Below are positions 23,738 to 35,759 of a stretch of DNA of 64,000 nt, piece after piece. This DNA is from Haliotis asinina (lineage: Eukaryota; Mollusca; Gastropoda; Lepetellida; Haliotidae), in contig NC_090280.1 of assembly GCF_037392515.1 (NCBI RefSeq), positions 18,416,001 through 18,480,000 on the forward strand, read 5' to 3'. The position numbers and the translations under genes were made by a program. Each line of letters opens with the position of its first letter. Within the stretch, counting starts at the first letter, position 1. The notes under the pieces were generated by a model that was not told the DNA's origin, searched no databases, and saw nothing but the letters and a program-made list of their open reading frames with translations.

Positions 23738-23892
23738 CCACAGGGGCTTGTTTTGCTGAAAAGAATACGTCCTGGGTTCAACAAGCGTACATTGACATCC
23801 ATATACGTGTACCTTCTTTGTATGTATGTGGATGTCAGTGTACGCTTGTTGGCCTCAGGACGTATTCTTTTCAGCAATGCAAGCACCTGTGG
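23738..23892. repeat. Hairpin (MITE-like) element, U3
   Basis: The clearest of the three copies. Arms of about 70 bases, CCACAGGGGCTTGTTTTGCT against the complement of CCACAGGTGCTTGCATTGCT, both containing GAAAAGAATACGTCCTG. The loop is about 15 bases. Confidence 0.8.
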
Positions 23893-23939
23893 TTTAGGCA
23901 ACAGGCTGGTTTTGGGCCAATATCTCGAAGTGAGTTCAA

Positions 23940-24594
23940 CAGCGCCCCCCACCCCCAAAATAATTGAAGGAATTACAGCAAATTTGAAGGAATTGCATCT
24001 CAAATGTAAACAAACTCAGCCCACTCGCGAAACTATTGCAGGCATATCGGCAATTTAGTGGTAATAACAGAAACATATCGGCCATGTCGGAAGCAATATC
24101 GGTAATACTTGAAACATGCTCGGCCATCTTCGGAGATTTTTCGTCTCACTTCCCTGATTTGTCGGTCGCGAGCGGAAACTCACCAAGCAAAACATGGAGT
24201 CGTTGGAAGAAGTACTCGTCTCGGTGAGTTTTGTTTTTAGTTCCTACTGTTACATTTTTATACTTATCCATCTTTGACCACCCGTGTTGAATGCGTTTAG
24301 GTATGAGGTGTTGTTGGGGCTATGGCGTGTGTTTTTTAGGAAAAGACTGTCCCTGCAGAAGAGTGTCACAAGTCAGACCCTTCCAAGGATATTCTTCTGC
24401 AATGACAGTCTTTTCCTTAAAAAAAATCAGCTATAGTCCCAACATCACCTCATACCTAAACGCATTCGACGTCTGTTATTACCGCTAAATTGGCGATATG
24501 GCTGCAATTGTTTCACGAGTGGGCTGCGTTTGTTTACTTTGAGATGCAATTCCTTCAAATTTGCTGTAATTCCGTCAGTTACTTGGGGGGCCTG
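23940..24594. mobile_element. Foldback element with invertible core, U3 orientation
   Basis: 655 bp. Termini CAGCGCCCCCC and (complement) CAGGCCCCCC, flanked by TTCAA on both sides (23935-23939, 24595-24599); U1 shows the empty site with one TTCAA at 1279. Inner arms of about 110 bases (GGAATTACAGCAAATTTGAA... to GGTAATAACAG) face each other. The ~400-base core between them lies in the opposite orientation to the core of the U4 copy. The core holds a second nested palindrome (24288-24475) and an exon-like piece with ATG and splice donor (24194-24223). Confidence 0.8.
24194..24223 (+). other. Exon-like start (ATG plus splice donor) inside foldback core
   Basis: ATG opens MESLEEVLVS and is followed directly by GTGAGTTTTG, a strong donor. 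Upstream is a CpG-containing stretch with CACTTCCCTGAT and GCGAGCGGAAAC. The U4 copy keeps the same reading on the minus strand (MESLEEVPVS, then GTGAGT) near 32880-32851. This may be the first exon and promoter of an autonomous parent element or a captured host exon. Only ten codons, so it is tentative. Confidence 0.4.
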
Positions 24595-26602
24595 TTCAAG
24601 GTTTCTCTCGCCTTAGCACGAGATCTCGTGCTCCTTTCGGATTCCGAATGAGTACTCATAAAGGATCCTGCGTATATTGTGTTCGATGTCATGGACGGTC
24701 TGTGATTACCCAGGCTGAAAGGGCATGACTTGTAAATGTTACTTTCACCCGTGATTGCAAGGACACAGTTTTTGCTTGCATTATATGTCCATTGGCAAAC
24801 ATATTGATGGTCAGTTTCTAAGGACATACGTCGGCCACTACTTGTCGGACTTATGAGAGTCGTGAGTAGGACTACTGTATAGTGATCACGTCCGAGAATA
24901 AGACCTTGTCGTAAATGATCAAGGCGTACGAGATGGACGTGTCCTATATATGCTCATTTATATACACAAATAACATCCATGCAACTTGTCTTGTCAGTAT
25001 GTTTGACACATCCAGTCGATTCATGGTACGACTGACGTATTATGTGTCAGTCTTTTCCTTGCACACCAAACATAAATAGTTTTAGCATCAGCCTGTTGTG
25101 GCAGATGCGATCGAACACTTTCTCGTTGTCGAGAAAGAAAGTGTATACATTGGAGGACCTTTCCGTGTGTATATAGGTGGCTAAGTTTGCACCATCCTCT
25201 GTTCGGAAACCACACAGTAGTCAGTGAGAAGTCAGGTTCCATATATATTTAACGTTCCTCTCAGTTCCGTCCAACAGTATCTCCTCAAACAGTTTCCCAA
25301 TGACGGAGGTTAAGGTGACACTGCTGTAATTGGCAGGATCCGATCTGTACTTTTTGTTTCTTCTGTATATTGGAATAATTGTCCCCGATCTTAACAATGC
25401 AGGGATATAACAGGCATGTGCCATTCTGTTAAACATTTCCTTAAATGTTTGAGGACCACACCGAAAACGACACAAATATGTTCATTTGTGGTTTGGTCCG
25501 TTCCTGTTGATTTTCACATTTTAGGAATTGTTTCAATGGTTTAGTTCACACACTTCAATGTTCATTTTGAGTATAGGGTCATCGTCATGTGTAGTGGTAT
25601 TCTTAAGATCTGGTCTACCCTAGAGTGGATCTCATTACGAAAGTCGTTATCAATCTGTGGCCGTTCAAGAGGTGATAATAGATCTGCATAGTTGTCTGCC
25701 CACAAATTACTAACTTCAGCTTTGTACTTTAGGTGTGTGCTAACGGTCTTAGGTTTCCTTTGAATCCTAACAATCAGGATTGAATTGAATTCAGGAATAT
25801 CAACTTCGCAAGCAGAGTTTATCTCCACGTACATGTCTTTATCCCACTTTCCCCCGGATTGTCTCCCTTTTACAATGCCGAAAGTCACATTTAACCTGTT
25901 TGTATAAGGTATACGAGTCGTTATCAGCACCTCAGGCCTGCCTTCAGCTGACCAAAACCTGTCTTTTTCGTGCACCCTGTAGTGATACAGATCGAGATTC
26001 CATTGTTTCCAGAAGGGTTTCAGGTACGGTCTATGGTGTCCACTTGGCATTTGTTCATCAGCAGACTTCTTCAGTACACTGACACTTTCGTCAAAGTCGT
26101 TCTCTATCATATCTGCTTCTGCAGTCCCAGTCACTGGTGTTATGTCCCCTAGCAATCTGTGTACCTCGGCTTCGAACATATCAATTTGTAGTTGACTAGC
26201 TTTTGATCCCTTGTACAAGCAGTAGTATTGAGCATGTCGACGTGAAGGGAAGCAGATAAAGGGAAATGATCAGATACATGGATAGGGGGTGAATCATAAA
26301 CATGTGAAGTGATGACCGACTGACATAGCTGTTCGGGAACAAATGTGTAATCAATTTTGGTGTATTATGTGTTTCTCCTGTTTCAGTGTCATCATCATGT
26401 GATCATTTGTCCCACTTCTTTGCCGCCGTAACAGGAAGGTATCCTATTCCGCACAGAGAGATACTGTTGAAGTAAGCGTGACCTGTACGAGGTTTGATAA
26501 TTGATAATGCTGGTGTTGAAACCGCCTCACAATACAGTGTGACTAGTTTCAGAGAGTTCATCAACAACGTCAGATGTTTCATTTAACCGGTCTTGATAGG
26601 CA

Positions 26603-26770
26603 GACAGTGCTATTGGTGGTCAGCCTGGCTGGGTTGACTGAGACAGTTGCGCAGATCGATGCTCATGTTGATCACGTGATTGTCCAGACTCGATTATTTA
26701 TTGACCACCTCCGTAACTAAAGTAAACTCACTCACTCACCCAAACCCACTCACTCATTCACACATTCAGA
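26603..26770. repeat. SINE-like repeat with (ACTC)n tail, U3
   Basis: GACAGTGCTATTGGTGGTCA to ACTCACTCATTCACACATTC. Orthologous to the other units' copies. Confidence 0.65.
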
Positions 26771-27193
26771 GTGTACTTTCACAAACAAATGTGATGTACG
26801 GCTGTAGACACGAAGTCCCTATGTAATTATTTAGGTGGTGCATAGCTTTAGCTTGTGACCTGACAACTGAGCAATCCACTTTCAAACCTGGATCTACTTT
26901 GTTTTAAGTGTTGAATAATGGTTATACAAGTGTTCAGCTCATGTCCATCAAGTGTATTTAGATAAGTGGAAGACAATTGTGTGCACCACGAGGAGATGGA
27001 TACCAGGAAGAGCCGGGATTATGACTTACTTTAGTTACAGCAGAGGTCCACTTGTCATGGCACTGTTTGTCAGTTGAATGTACAAGTACCTCTCGGTGTG
27101 TGATACAGCATATAAACACCACAAGTGTTGCCATTGTATATATCATATTCCTGTTACAGATGCAGGGTGTTTTGATTGCTACTGACGTTAGCC

Positions 27194-27265
27194 TTTAAAT
27201 ACATAGTACTCAACACTCAAGCACCCATTCACTCGGATTCAGTCCGTACAACCAGTTATCAGAGC
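27194..27265 (+). promoter_or_regulatory. Promoter and 5' leader of FReD copy 3
   Basis: TTTAAATA at 27194-27201, ATG at 27266. The leader is about six bases shorter than in the other copies because AGAGAAGC is reduced to AGAGC just before the ATG. Confidence 0.55.
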
Positions 27266-30228
27266 ATGGTGTTCCGACTATGTCTGTGTGTAGTGTTGCT
27301 GGTTGCTTGTGGATATGCCAACATATCCGGCGACTACTGTCAGGTTCTGGACAACTACGATACTTTCAAGACATCCATGGATAACTTCCTGGCTTCCAGG
27401 GATGAAACCTGTGGAAACACGGACATGCGCAGTGGTGAGTACATCGTAGTGTAGAAAGTTACGGCACCAGTGACATTACAGCGTAAACAGCTCTATATCT
27501 ATGCTTTTCAACCAGTGGTAAAAGCTGTTCCAGATACACACACCTCCAAAATGTCTTTGTACAGTGGACAGTAAGATATAGAAAAGCGGCACATTGCTCG
27601 CTCCTTGTTTTTGAAACTTAAAATACATTTTCAGTTCCAGTTTTCTATCTGTTGGCGCACATACGTTTTGAGTAAACATTTTAACTAGAATCACATGTAA
27701 TATGCCTCAGTAAAATGTTATTCAGTTTTTTCTTTTTTCTAAACTTAACATTCACTTTTCACCTCGATATTTACAGGGTTTTAAATTCAATCGTATTGAG
27801 AGAAGTATTGCTAAAATAATAAATGGTTGAGAATTTTGAGTTGATTCTGATTTTCAAGATGCAAGTTAAGAAGGAATGATTTCAGGAACAACATTCACTG
27901 TTCCAAGTGGTTGATATACGCCGAGACTGCAAGAGACATTATGTAAATGAGGAAATATGGAAATAACTCCAAATACGCTTCATATTGAACAGACTGTAAG
28001 AGCATATTGGACGAGTTTCCCGAAGCTGATGACGGAGTTTATCGAATCAAACCGACAGATGGGAAGGGGTCATTTCTGGCCTACTGTGACATGACTGGCG
28101 GAGGATGGCTGGTAAGTTCCAGACAATATCTGTAGCATGACAATTCTTCCTTCAAAGTGTAATGGTAATGTCAATTTGTCATATATCTCAATATTCGCAC
28201 AATGAGACATTGCTTTTCCATGAACAGGTATTTCAAAGGCGACTGGACGGATCAGAAGATTTCTATCGAACCTGGTTTGAATACATGGACGGATTTGGAA
28301 ACCTCACCCGAGAGTTTTGGCTTGGTTCGTACAAACATCAAGTTCCCGTCAGAACCATGAATGCTTAGTATTTCCGTGACATTCCATGGTTTAAGTGTTG
28401 AGTATATGACCACAATTGATGATATAGTCAAGCATCTGATAGTGTTCGTCTATGCTTGTTCTGCGTCTGTGATAACTTGGTGTCAAACATGTTGTATACC
28501 ACAACTGGTTGTATGTGTCTGTAACTAGTATACAAAGAAACTGTCGTTATCGAGGTTTAAGACAAATAAGAGTCGATTTTATACTTGAGGTCGATGAGAT
28601 AGAATAGGGCTTCTTGAAAACGGATTTCTAAAAACAAGTTGTGATAAATATTTTTGCTAGATGTTTAATCCAAAAGTAAACCATTCCCGTATGCCATTAT
28701 GCATTTGTGCCTGTGTTGTCTGTTGGGGTGTAAACAGACGCATCGTTTTGGTCGTCAGGTTGTGTGTTGGGGTGTCAACAGAGAGATCCTTTAGGTCGTC
28801 AGATTTTGTGTGTTGGGGTGTAAACAGACACATCTTTTCTGTTCGTCAGGTTGTGTGTTGGGGTGTCAACAGAGAGATCCTTTAGGTTTTAAGGTTGTCT
28901 GTTGGAATGTAAATCGACACATCGTTTTTGGCGTCAAGTTGTGTGTTGGGGTGTGAACAGACAGATCCTTTAGGTCGTCAGGTTGTGTGTTGGGATGTAA
29001 ACAGATTGATCCTTTAGGTCGTCAGTTAATGTGTTGGGGGTGTAAACAGATTGATCCTTTAGGTTGTCAGGTTGTGTGTTGGGGTGTAAACAGATTGATT
29101 CCTTAGGTTGTCATGTTGTGTGTTGGGGTGCAAACAGATTGATCCTTTAGGTCGTCAGGTTGTGTGTTGGGGTGTAAACAGATTGATCCTTTAGGTCGTC
29201 AGGTTGTGTGTTGGGGTATGAAGAGACAGATCTTTTAGGTCGTGAGATTGTACACATGGGCTAGATTCCCGACATGGAAACACTGATGAAACTCAAGGTC
29301 TCCATTCTGACTTTTCTGTAAGACTGCATAGTATTTTACTGTACTGATTGACTTGCCTCCTTGACCCGGGGTGTTACTAAAACTCATGATTGCGTTTTCA
29401 TTTCATACAGTGTGTGACTGGAATCGTCTCAAGAACTTCGGGATAATGTAAACTGAGGTCATATTTCAGGAAATGAGAAGATACACAGAGTGACGACGCA
29501 GAAAACCTATGAACTGAGAATCGACCTGGTGAACAAATCAGGAAGTCACTTCTATGCTGAGTACAACAGTTTCCACCTGGGCGGCATGTCAGAGTTCTAC
29601 ACTCTGTTCATCGGGAACTACTCAGGAACAGCTGGTGAGTATGTTGGAAATATTACTTTGTGTTTGTTTTAGAATGTCATATATTCTTATTGTTTTGATT
29701 AAATCATTGTTCCTTCTAACTGGATGATTAGAATACCACGAATGAAGAAATGTGATGAATTATTGTGAATTTACACATTTCTCTGTAAAAGAAGCTACGA
29801 AACCGTAAATCGTTATGTACATGTATGCATGTTGCTCAATTTCAGCAGGAATCTGTATGTCCACAGCTCTGGTTGACGCTGTGTTCATACAATTCTCTAT
29901 TTCGCTCAAACGCACACAGCGTTGTCAAACAAGCCAAGACTGAACGGCATGTTACAGTTCAGGATGAAGTTCAAGCAATAGTCAGAAATATGCTGGTGTT
30001 TGTGTATTTTCAGGAGACAAGATGTTGTATCACAACAACACCAGATTCAGTGCAAATAATCTGGATCTGGATACAGCCTCGAACAACTGTGCTGTGCAAT
30101 ATAAAGGGGCTTGGTGGTTCAAATCGTGCTACAAGTCACATCTGAATGGTCTGGACAGTAAGGGACCACGATGGAGTGGTTTGTCAGGACTTAAGTCTTC
30201 CTCCATGAAGATTCGACCTCTCAACTAA
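27266..30228 (+). CDS. FReD copy 3, secreted fibrinogen-related lectin (class A, mosaic)
   Basis: Exons 27266-27434, 27993-28111, 28228-28324, 29470-29634, 30014-30228; 254 residues, open throughout. Signal peptide [20 protein letters not shown]. The domain starts [19 protein letters not shown]. Exon 4 ([18 protein letters not shown]) resembles class B copies rather than its class A sisters (AQYSSFYLG), while exon 5 ([24 protein letters not shown]) is class A, so the gene looks like a mosaic. It differs at [10 protein letters not shown] and LNGLDSKG. Family Cys, calcium-site Asp pair and C-terminal MKIRPLN are intact. An in-frame ATG 90 bases upstream exists, but all copies share the 27266 start, which places the signal peptide first. 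Confidence 0.9.
28712..29246. repeat. 44-bp minisatellite, about 12 copies, intron 3 of copy 3
   Basis: Same H and L repeat types as in copy 2, with a further variant (AACAGATTGATCCTTTAGG) in consecutive repeats at about 29000-29190, seen only here. Confidence 0.88.
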
Positions 30229-30743
30229 ATGATGATTACTGGGGGCATGCTTGGTCACGTTGAGTATCACCACCATAGGCAGTAACACATTTTCATCACA
30301 CTACCATCAAGACGGACACTGACTCTTTTACATCACACTACACTGAGATCAAACAACAACGTTAAAAATAAGAATTGATTAATCAGTATCTATTTATGGA
30401 TGTAGGAGACATGTGGATGGCAGTCTTAGTAAACCAGAACTCAGGGCAACAGTAAAGTGTACTGATATGGGACTTGAAATTAAAATCCAATTAATGTTAG
30501 GAATACGTATGCGACATAACTGCTGAACTGGTTTTAGCGGGTTTTGAGGCAACTGCAGAAGTTAATTAAACGGTACACAATGAATACGAGAATGCCAGCC
30601 AAAGTAGGTATGCAATGCAATGTGAATGGGTATTTTATGTGCGCTTATATCAGTTCCTTTGAGCAAACGGTGGTGAGCACGTTTGTGTGTGCACGTTTTT
30701 GTGTGTACGTTTGTGTGTGTAATGTGTGGTGTGTACATGCTTC
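30229..30743. other. 3' flank of copy 3
   Basis: Same conserved flank as behind copies 2, 4 and 5, with a GT-rich tract at 30670-30740. No gene seen. Confidence 0.5.
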
Positions 30744-30900
30744 AAAGAGAAAATCAACTCGACCGGACCAAACCACAAATAAACATATTTATTTCGTTCT
30801 CGGTGTGGTCCTCAAACATTTAACGAAATCTACTCAAGTGTTCCCAACACGGATCAGTTATTAGAAACTTGACCTGCTACATTTTCCATGCCTCAAACCT
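30744..30900 (+). mobile_element. Plus-strand LINE piece, internally deleted, end of U3
   Basis: 30750-30830 reads KSTRPDQTTNKHIYFVLGVV on the plus strand, a linker/RT segment that the unit LINE carries on the minus strand. It then jumps to the C-terminal end (QVFPTRISY region). The other units have the knuckle block HKLAIETGR here. U3 therefore holds a differently deleted version of the same plus-strand LINE. Confidence 0.6.
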
Positions 30901-32277
30901 TAGTAGGAAAGCTCTCGTATAGAATAAAGCCTATGTAGCACACATCACTGGTCATTAATATGGGACATTACTACCCCAGCCTCTTGTGGTACCTGTACTT
31001 GTCTTATGTTTCACATTGTTGCATTTGCAGAAACCCTCGATATATCATCCTTGTAGCATTGACAGTGGCCTGAGTATATTTTCTGTGCTGCACTTAACCG
31101 ACCTTCAACCACTCGTGTTTTGGATGTGTAAAACTTATTTCTATGCCCCGATATATCTGTACCTTGTCAAAACCCATTTATTACCGGTTACAACCCGTTC
31201 TATTTTCCAAGTCATGATGCCTTGTATGGGTATCCATGGTAACAGGTTGCATTTGATTTGGTCTGTTATAACTGTTAGGACTCAAACCTCTTTTTTGTAC
31301 CTTGTAATGTTGTATTATGCATCATTGATCGTGGAATGCTATATATTCCATGCGTGGACACACCTGTATAAACATTCTGTGACTATCGATTGTATGTATT
31401 TGTCGTACCTGCATTAGTCTTGATCACTGAACGTGGAATACAATGGCTTTCATGCCCTGGTACACATAAATAATTATTTTGCAATACAGATCGATGGTAT
31501 CATCATATAGCCTTGCTGTTTTAGCATGCAGTCCTGTTATAAATTCTCAATCAAATAACTTGTATTGCTTTCACGGATTTCCTGTGCTTGCTTAAGTCTT
31601 TGTATAATGCATGGAAATTGTTGCTGTACATAGGGCCGATGGCCCATTCATTGTACTGAATAAAGAGAATCGAGTTGAGTACAGCGTGGTGTGCATGTTT
31701 ATGTGTACAGGGAAGTGTGTGCATCATTCTGTGTGTAAAGTGTGGTGTGTAGATGCTTGTGTGTGTACAGGGTGGTGTGTACAATGAATGAATGAGTGAG
31801 TGATTGATTGAATGATCTTTATTTCCTCCAGTCACTTCGGCGACTGATTATTCTTTTAACACAACGCACATACTTAACACAACACACACAGTGATGTATT
31901 GTAAAGAGAAAAAAGAAAGTTTTACAATGCCTCATATTTACATCATTCTGTTGAGAATTAAGTGATTGTCTATAGCTCACTGTCTATAGATGCAGCAATG
32001 ATCTCAGGATCCAGGAGCTTCGAAGGCTCTGTGATTGCTTCGGCATAACCTTCCAAGGAACATCGGCTTCATTGTGTCTATAGTGTCTGTCACAGTCCTA
32101 TAGCCCTTCCTTTTGAATAGTTGAAACGGTCGAAGATCTCTGACGAACATTTTACACAGTTGGTGTAAAGTGACGCTATATAGTTTCAATGTTATTTGTT
32201 CTTGTCCGGGACATATTTGACCACCGCTCACTCGCGAAGAAGGACGTGGAATTATTACTCTACGTCATACAGTAAGA

Positions 32278-32432
32278 CCACAGGGGCTTGTTTTGCTGAA
32301 AAAAATACGTCCTGGGTACAACAAGCGTACATTGACATCCATATACGTGTACCTTCTTTGTATGTATGTGGATGTCAGTGTACGCTTGTTGGCCTCAGGA
32401 CGTATTCTTTTCAGCAATGCAAGCACCTGTGG
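32278..32432. repeat. Hairpin (MITE-like) element, U4
   Basis: Same 155-bp hairpin as at 23738-23892, with arms CCACAGGGGCTTG and its complement. Confidence 0.75.
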
Positions 32433-32465
32433 TTTAGGCAACAGGCTGCTTTTGGGCCAGTATCT

Positions 32466-33083
32466 CTCTCCCCCCCCCCCCCCCCCCAAAATGATTCAAG
32501 GACTTACAGCAAATTTGAAGGAATTGCATCTCAAATGTAAACAAACGCAGTCCTCTCGCGAAACAATTGCAGCCATATCGCCAATTTAGTGGTAATAACA
32601 GACGTCGAATGCGTTCAGGTATGAGGTGATGTTGGGGCTATAGCTGATTTTTTTAAAGGAAAAGACTGTCACTGCAGAAGAGTGTCCTTGGAAGGGTATG
32701 ACTTGTGACACTCTTCTGCAGGGACAGTCTTTTCCTAAAAAAAATAAGCTATAGCTTCAACAACACCTCATACCTAAACGCATTCAACACGGGTGGTCAA
32801 AGATGGATAAGTATAAAAATGTCATAGTAGGAACTAAAAACAAAACTCACCGAGACGGGTACTTCTTCCAACGACTCCATGTTTTGCTGGGTGAGTTTCC
32901 GCTCGCGACCGACTAATCACGGAAGTGAGACGACAAATCTCCGAAGATGGCCGAGCGTGTTTCAAGTATTACCGATATTGCTTCCGACATGGCCGATATG
33001 TTTCTGTTATTACCGTTAAATTGCCGATATGGCTGCAATTGTTTCGCGAGTGGGCTGCGTTGTTTTTTTACTTGGGGGGCCTG
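32466..33083. mobile_element. Foldback element with invertible core, U4 orientation
   Basis: Same insertion as 23940-24594, but the ~400-base core (about 32600-33015) is reversed. The nested palindrome comes first, then the complement of the exon-like piece. The left end has expanded into a C-run (32467-32487) that hides the original junction. The right end keeps CTTGGGGGGCCTG-TTCAA. Confidence 0.75.
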
Positions 33084-35099
33084 TTCAAGGTTTCTCTCGC
33101 CTTAGCACGAGATCTCGTGCTCCTTTTGGATTCCGAATGAGTACCATAAAGGATCCTGCGTATATTGTGTTCGATTTCATGGACGGTATGTGATTACCCA
33201 GGCTGAAAGGTAAATGTTACTTTTACCCGTGATTGCAAGGACACAGTTTTGCTTGCATTATATGTCCATTGGTAAGCATATTGATGGTCAGTTTCTAAGG
33301 ACATACGTCGGCCACTACATGTCGGGCTTATGAGAGTCGTGAGTAAGACTACTGTATAGTGATCACGTCCAAGAATAAGACCTTGTCGTAAATGATCAAG
33401 GCGTTCGAGAAGGGTGTGTCTTATATACTCATTTATATACACAAATAACATCCATGCAACTTGTCTTGTCAGTATGTTTGACACATCCAGTCGATTCATG
33501 GTACGACTGACGCATTATATGTCAGTCTTTTCCTTGCACACCAAACATAAATAGTTTTAGCATCAGCCTGTTGTGCCAGATTCGATCGAACGCTTTCTCG
33601 TTGTGAATACACTGGAGGACCTTTCCATGAGTATGTATGTAGGTACGTTGGCACCATCCTCTGTTCGGAAACCACAAAGTAGTCTGTGTGGGAAGTCAGG
33701 TTCCATATATATTTAACATACCTCTCAATTCTTTCCAACAGTATTTTCTCAAATAGTTTCCCAATGACGGAGGTTAAGGTGAAACCGCTGTAATTCGCAG
33801 GATCCGATCTGTACTTTTTGTTTCTTCTGTATATTGGAATAATTGTCCCCGATCTTAACAATGCAGGGATATAACAGGCATGTGCCATTCTGTTAAACAA
33901 AATCCTTAAATGTTTGAGGACCACACCGAGAACGACACAAATATGTTCATTTGTGGTTTTGTCCGTTCCAGTTGATTTCTCATTTTTCGGAATTGTTTCC
34001 ATGCTTTAGTTCACACACTTCAATGTCCATTTTGAGTATAGGGTCAACGTCATGTGTAGTGGTATTCTTAAGATCTGGTCTACCCTAGAGTGGGTCTCAT
34101 TACGAAAGTCGTTATCAATCTGTGGCCGTTCAAGAGGTGATAATAGATCTGCATAGTTGTCTGCCCACAAATTACTAACTTCAGCTTTGTACTTCAGGTG
34201 TGTGCTAACGGTCTTAGGTTTCCTTTGAATCCTAACAATCAGGACTGAACTGAATTCAGGAATATCAACTTTGCGAGCAGAGTTTATCTCCATGTATATG
34301 TCTTTATCCCACTCTCTCTCTCTCTCTCGGATTGTCTCCCTTTTACAATGCCGAAAGTCACATTTAACCTGTTTGTATAAGGTATACGAGTCGTTATCAG
34401 CACCTCAGGCCTGCCTTCAGCTGACCAAAACCTGTCTGTTTCTGCAACCTGTAGTGATACAGATCGAGATTCCGTCGTTTCCAGAAGGGTTTCAGGTACG
34501 GTCTATGGTGTCCACTTGGCATTTGCTCATCAGCAGACTTCTTTAATGCACTGACAATTTCGTCAAAGTAGTTCACTATCCTATCTGCTTCTACAGTTCC
34601 AGTCACTGGCGTTATGTCACCTAGCAATCTGCGTACCTCGGCTTTGAACAAACCAGTTTGTAGTTGACTAGCTTTTGATCCCTTGTGGGGAGTAGATGGT
34701 ATACTAACCATACATGCAGTACCATTGAGCATGTCGACATGAAGGGAAGCAGATAAAGGGAAATGATCAGATACATGGATAGGGGGTGAATCATAAACAT
34801 GTGAAGTGATGACCGACTGTCCTAGGTGTTCGGGAACAAATGGGTAATCAATTTTGGTGTATTGTGTGTTTCTCCTGTTTCAGTGTTATCATCATTTTAT
34901 CTTTTGTCCCACTTCTTTCCCGCCATAACAGGAAGGTATCATATTCCGCACAGAGAGATACTGTTGAAGTAAGCGTGACCTGTACGAGGTTTGATAATTG
35001 ACAATGTCGGTGTTAAAATCACCTCACAAGATACTGTGCCTAGATTCAGTGAGTTCATCAACAACGTCAGATGTTTCATTTAAGCGGTTTTGATAGGCG

Positions 35100-35270
35100 G
35101 ACAGTGCTATTGGTGGTCAGCCTGGCTGTGTTGATTGAGACAGTTGCGCAGATAGATGCTCATGTTGATCACGTGGTTGTCCAGACTCGATTATTTACTG
35201 ACCACCTCCGTAACTAAAGTAAACTCACTCACTCACCCAAACCCACTCACTCATTCACACATTCAGAGTG
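35100..35270. repeat. SINE-like repeat with (ACTC)n tail, U4
   Basis: GACAGTGCTATTGGTGGTCA, GACTCGATTATTTACTGACC and ACTCACTCACCC. Orthologous to the other copies. Confidence 0.65.
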
Positions 35271-35682
35271 TACTTTCACAAACAAATGTGATGTACGGCT
35301 GAAGACATGAAGTCCCTATGTAATTATTGCGATACATATGTTTAACTGGTGACCTGACAACTGAACGATCCACTTTGAAACCGGATCTATTTTGTTTTAA
35401 GTGTTGAATAATGATTATACAAGTGTTCAGCTCATGTTCATCAAGTGGAGTTAGATAAGTGGAAGACAAGTGTGTGCACCACGAGGAGATGGATACCAGA
35501 GAGGGCCGGGATTATGACTTACTTTAGTTACAGCAGAGGTCCACTTGTCCTGGCACTGTCAGTTCAATGTACAAGTACCTCTCGGTGTGTAATACCGCAT
35601 ATAAACACCACATGTGTAACCATTGTGTGAATCATATTCCTGTTACATATGTAGGGTGTTTTGATTGGCACTGACGTTAGCC

Positions 35683-35759
35683 TTTAAATACACAGTACTC
35701 CACACTCAAGCACCCATTCACTCGGATTCAGTCCGTACAAACCGCTATCAGAGAGAAGC
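35683..35759 (+). promoter_or_regulatory. Promoter and 5' leader of FReD copy 4
   Basis: TTTAAATA at 35683-35690; ACTCCACACTCAAGCACCCA leader; ATG at 35760. Confidence 0.55.

Larger units (their letters stand above)
23262..26600 (-). mobile_element. LINE fragment with nested insertions, U3
   Basis: Same insertion as in U1. The (CATT)n-type tail is at 23262-23290 and the C-terminal segment at 23466-23693 (HQLCKMFVRDLRPFQLFKK). RT blocks lie at 25060-25420 (IPIYRRNKKYRSDPANYSSV) and a longer open stretch at 25562-26218 (HRLLGDITPVTGTAEADMIE, KPFWKQWNLDLYHYRV). The catalytic part is broken by frame changes. The hairpin (23738-23892) and the foldback element (23940-24594) interrupt it. Confidence 0.8.
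22207..31234 (+). repeat. Array unit U3
   Basis: Complete 9.0-kb unit: diverged repeats, LINE fragment with hairpin and foldback elements, SINE, promoter, FReD copy 3, 3' flank. The landmark CCATGGTAACAGGTTGCAT opens U1, U3 and U4; U5 and U6 open with the variant CCATGGTAACAGGTTGTAT. Confidence 0.85.
31785..35097 (-). mobile_element. LINE fragment with nested insertions, U4
   Basis: Same ancestral insertion as in U1/U3. Tail at 31785-31820; C-terminal segment 32004-32231 (TLHQLCKMFVRDLRPFQLFK); RT pieces 33496-34002 (AHACYIPALLRSGTIIPIYR, NYSGFTLTSVIGKLFEKILL); linker and endonuclease end 34006-34860. A piece at 33194-33499 includes MLFVYINEYIRHTLL. An expanded CT run (34310-34328) is private to this copy. 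Not functional. Confidence 0.8.

Noticed and set aside
24591-24760. A possible gene start after the foldback element
   Set aside because: The sequence is the continuing minus-strand LINE fragment shared with U1 (from 1284) and has no open frame of its own.
27176-27454. Longer N-terminus for copy 3 from an upstream in-frame ATG
   Set aside because: The extension runs through the TATA box region and is not open in the other copies; the start at 27266 puts a clean signal peptide first.
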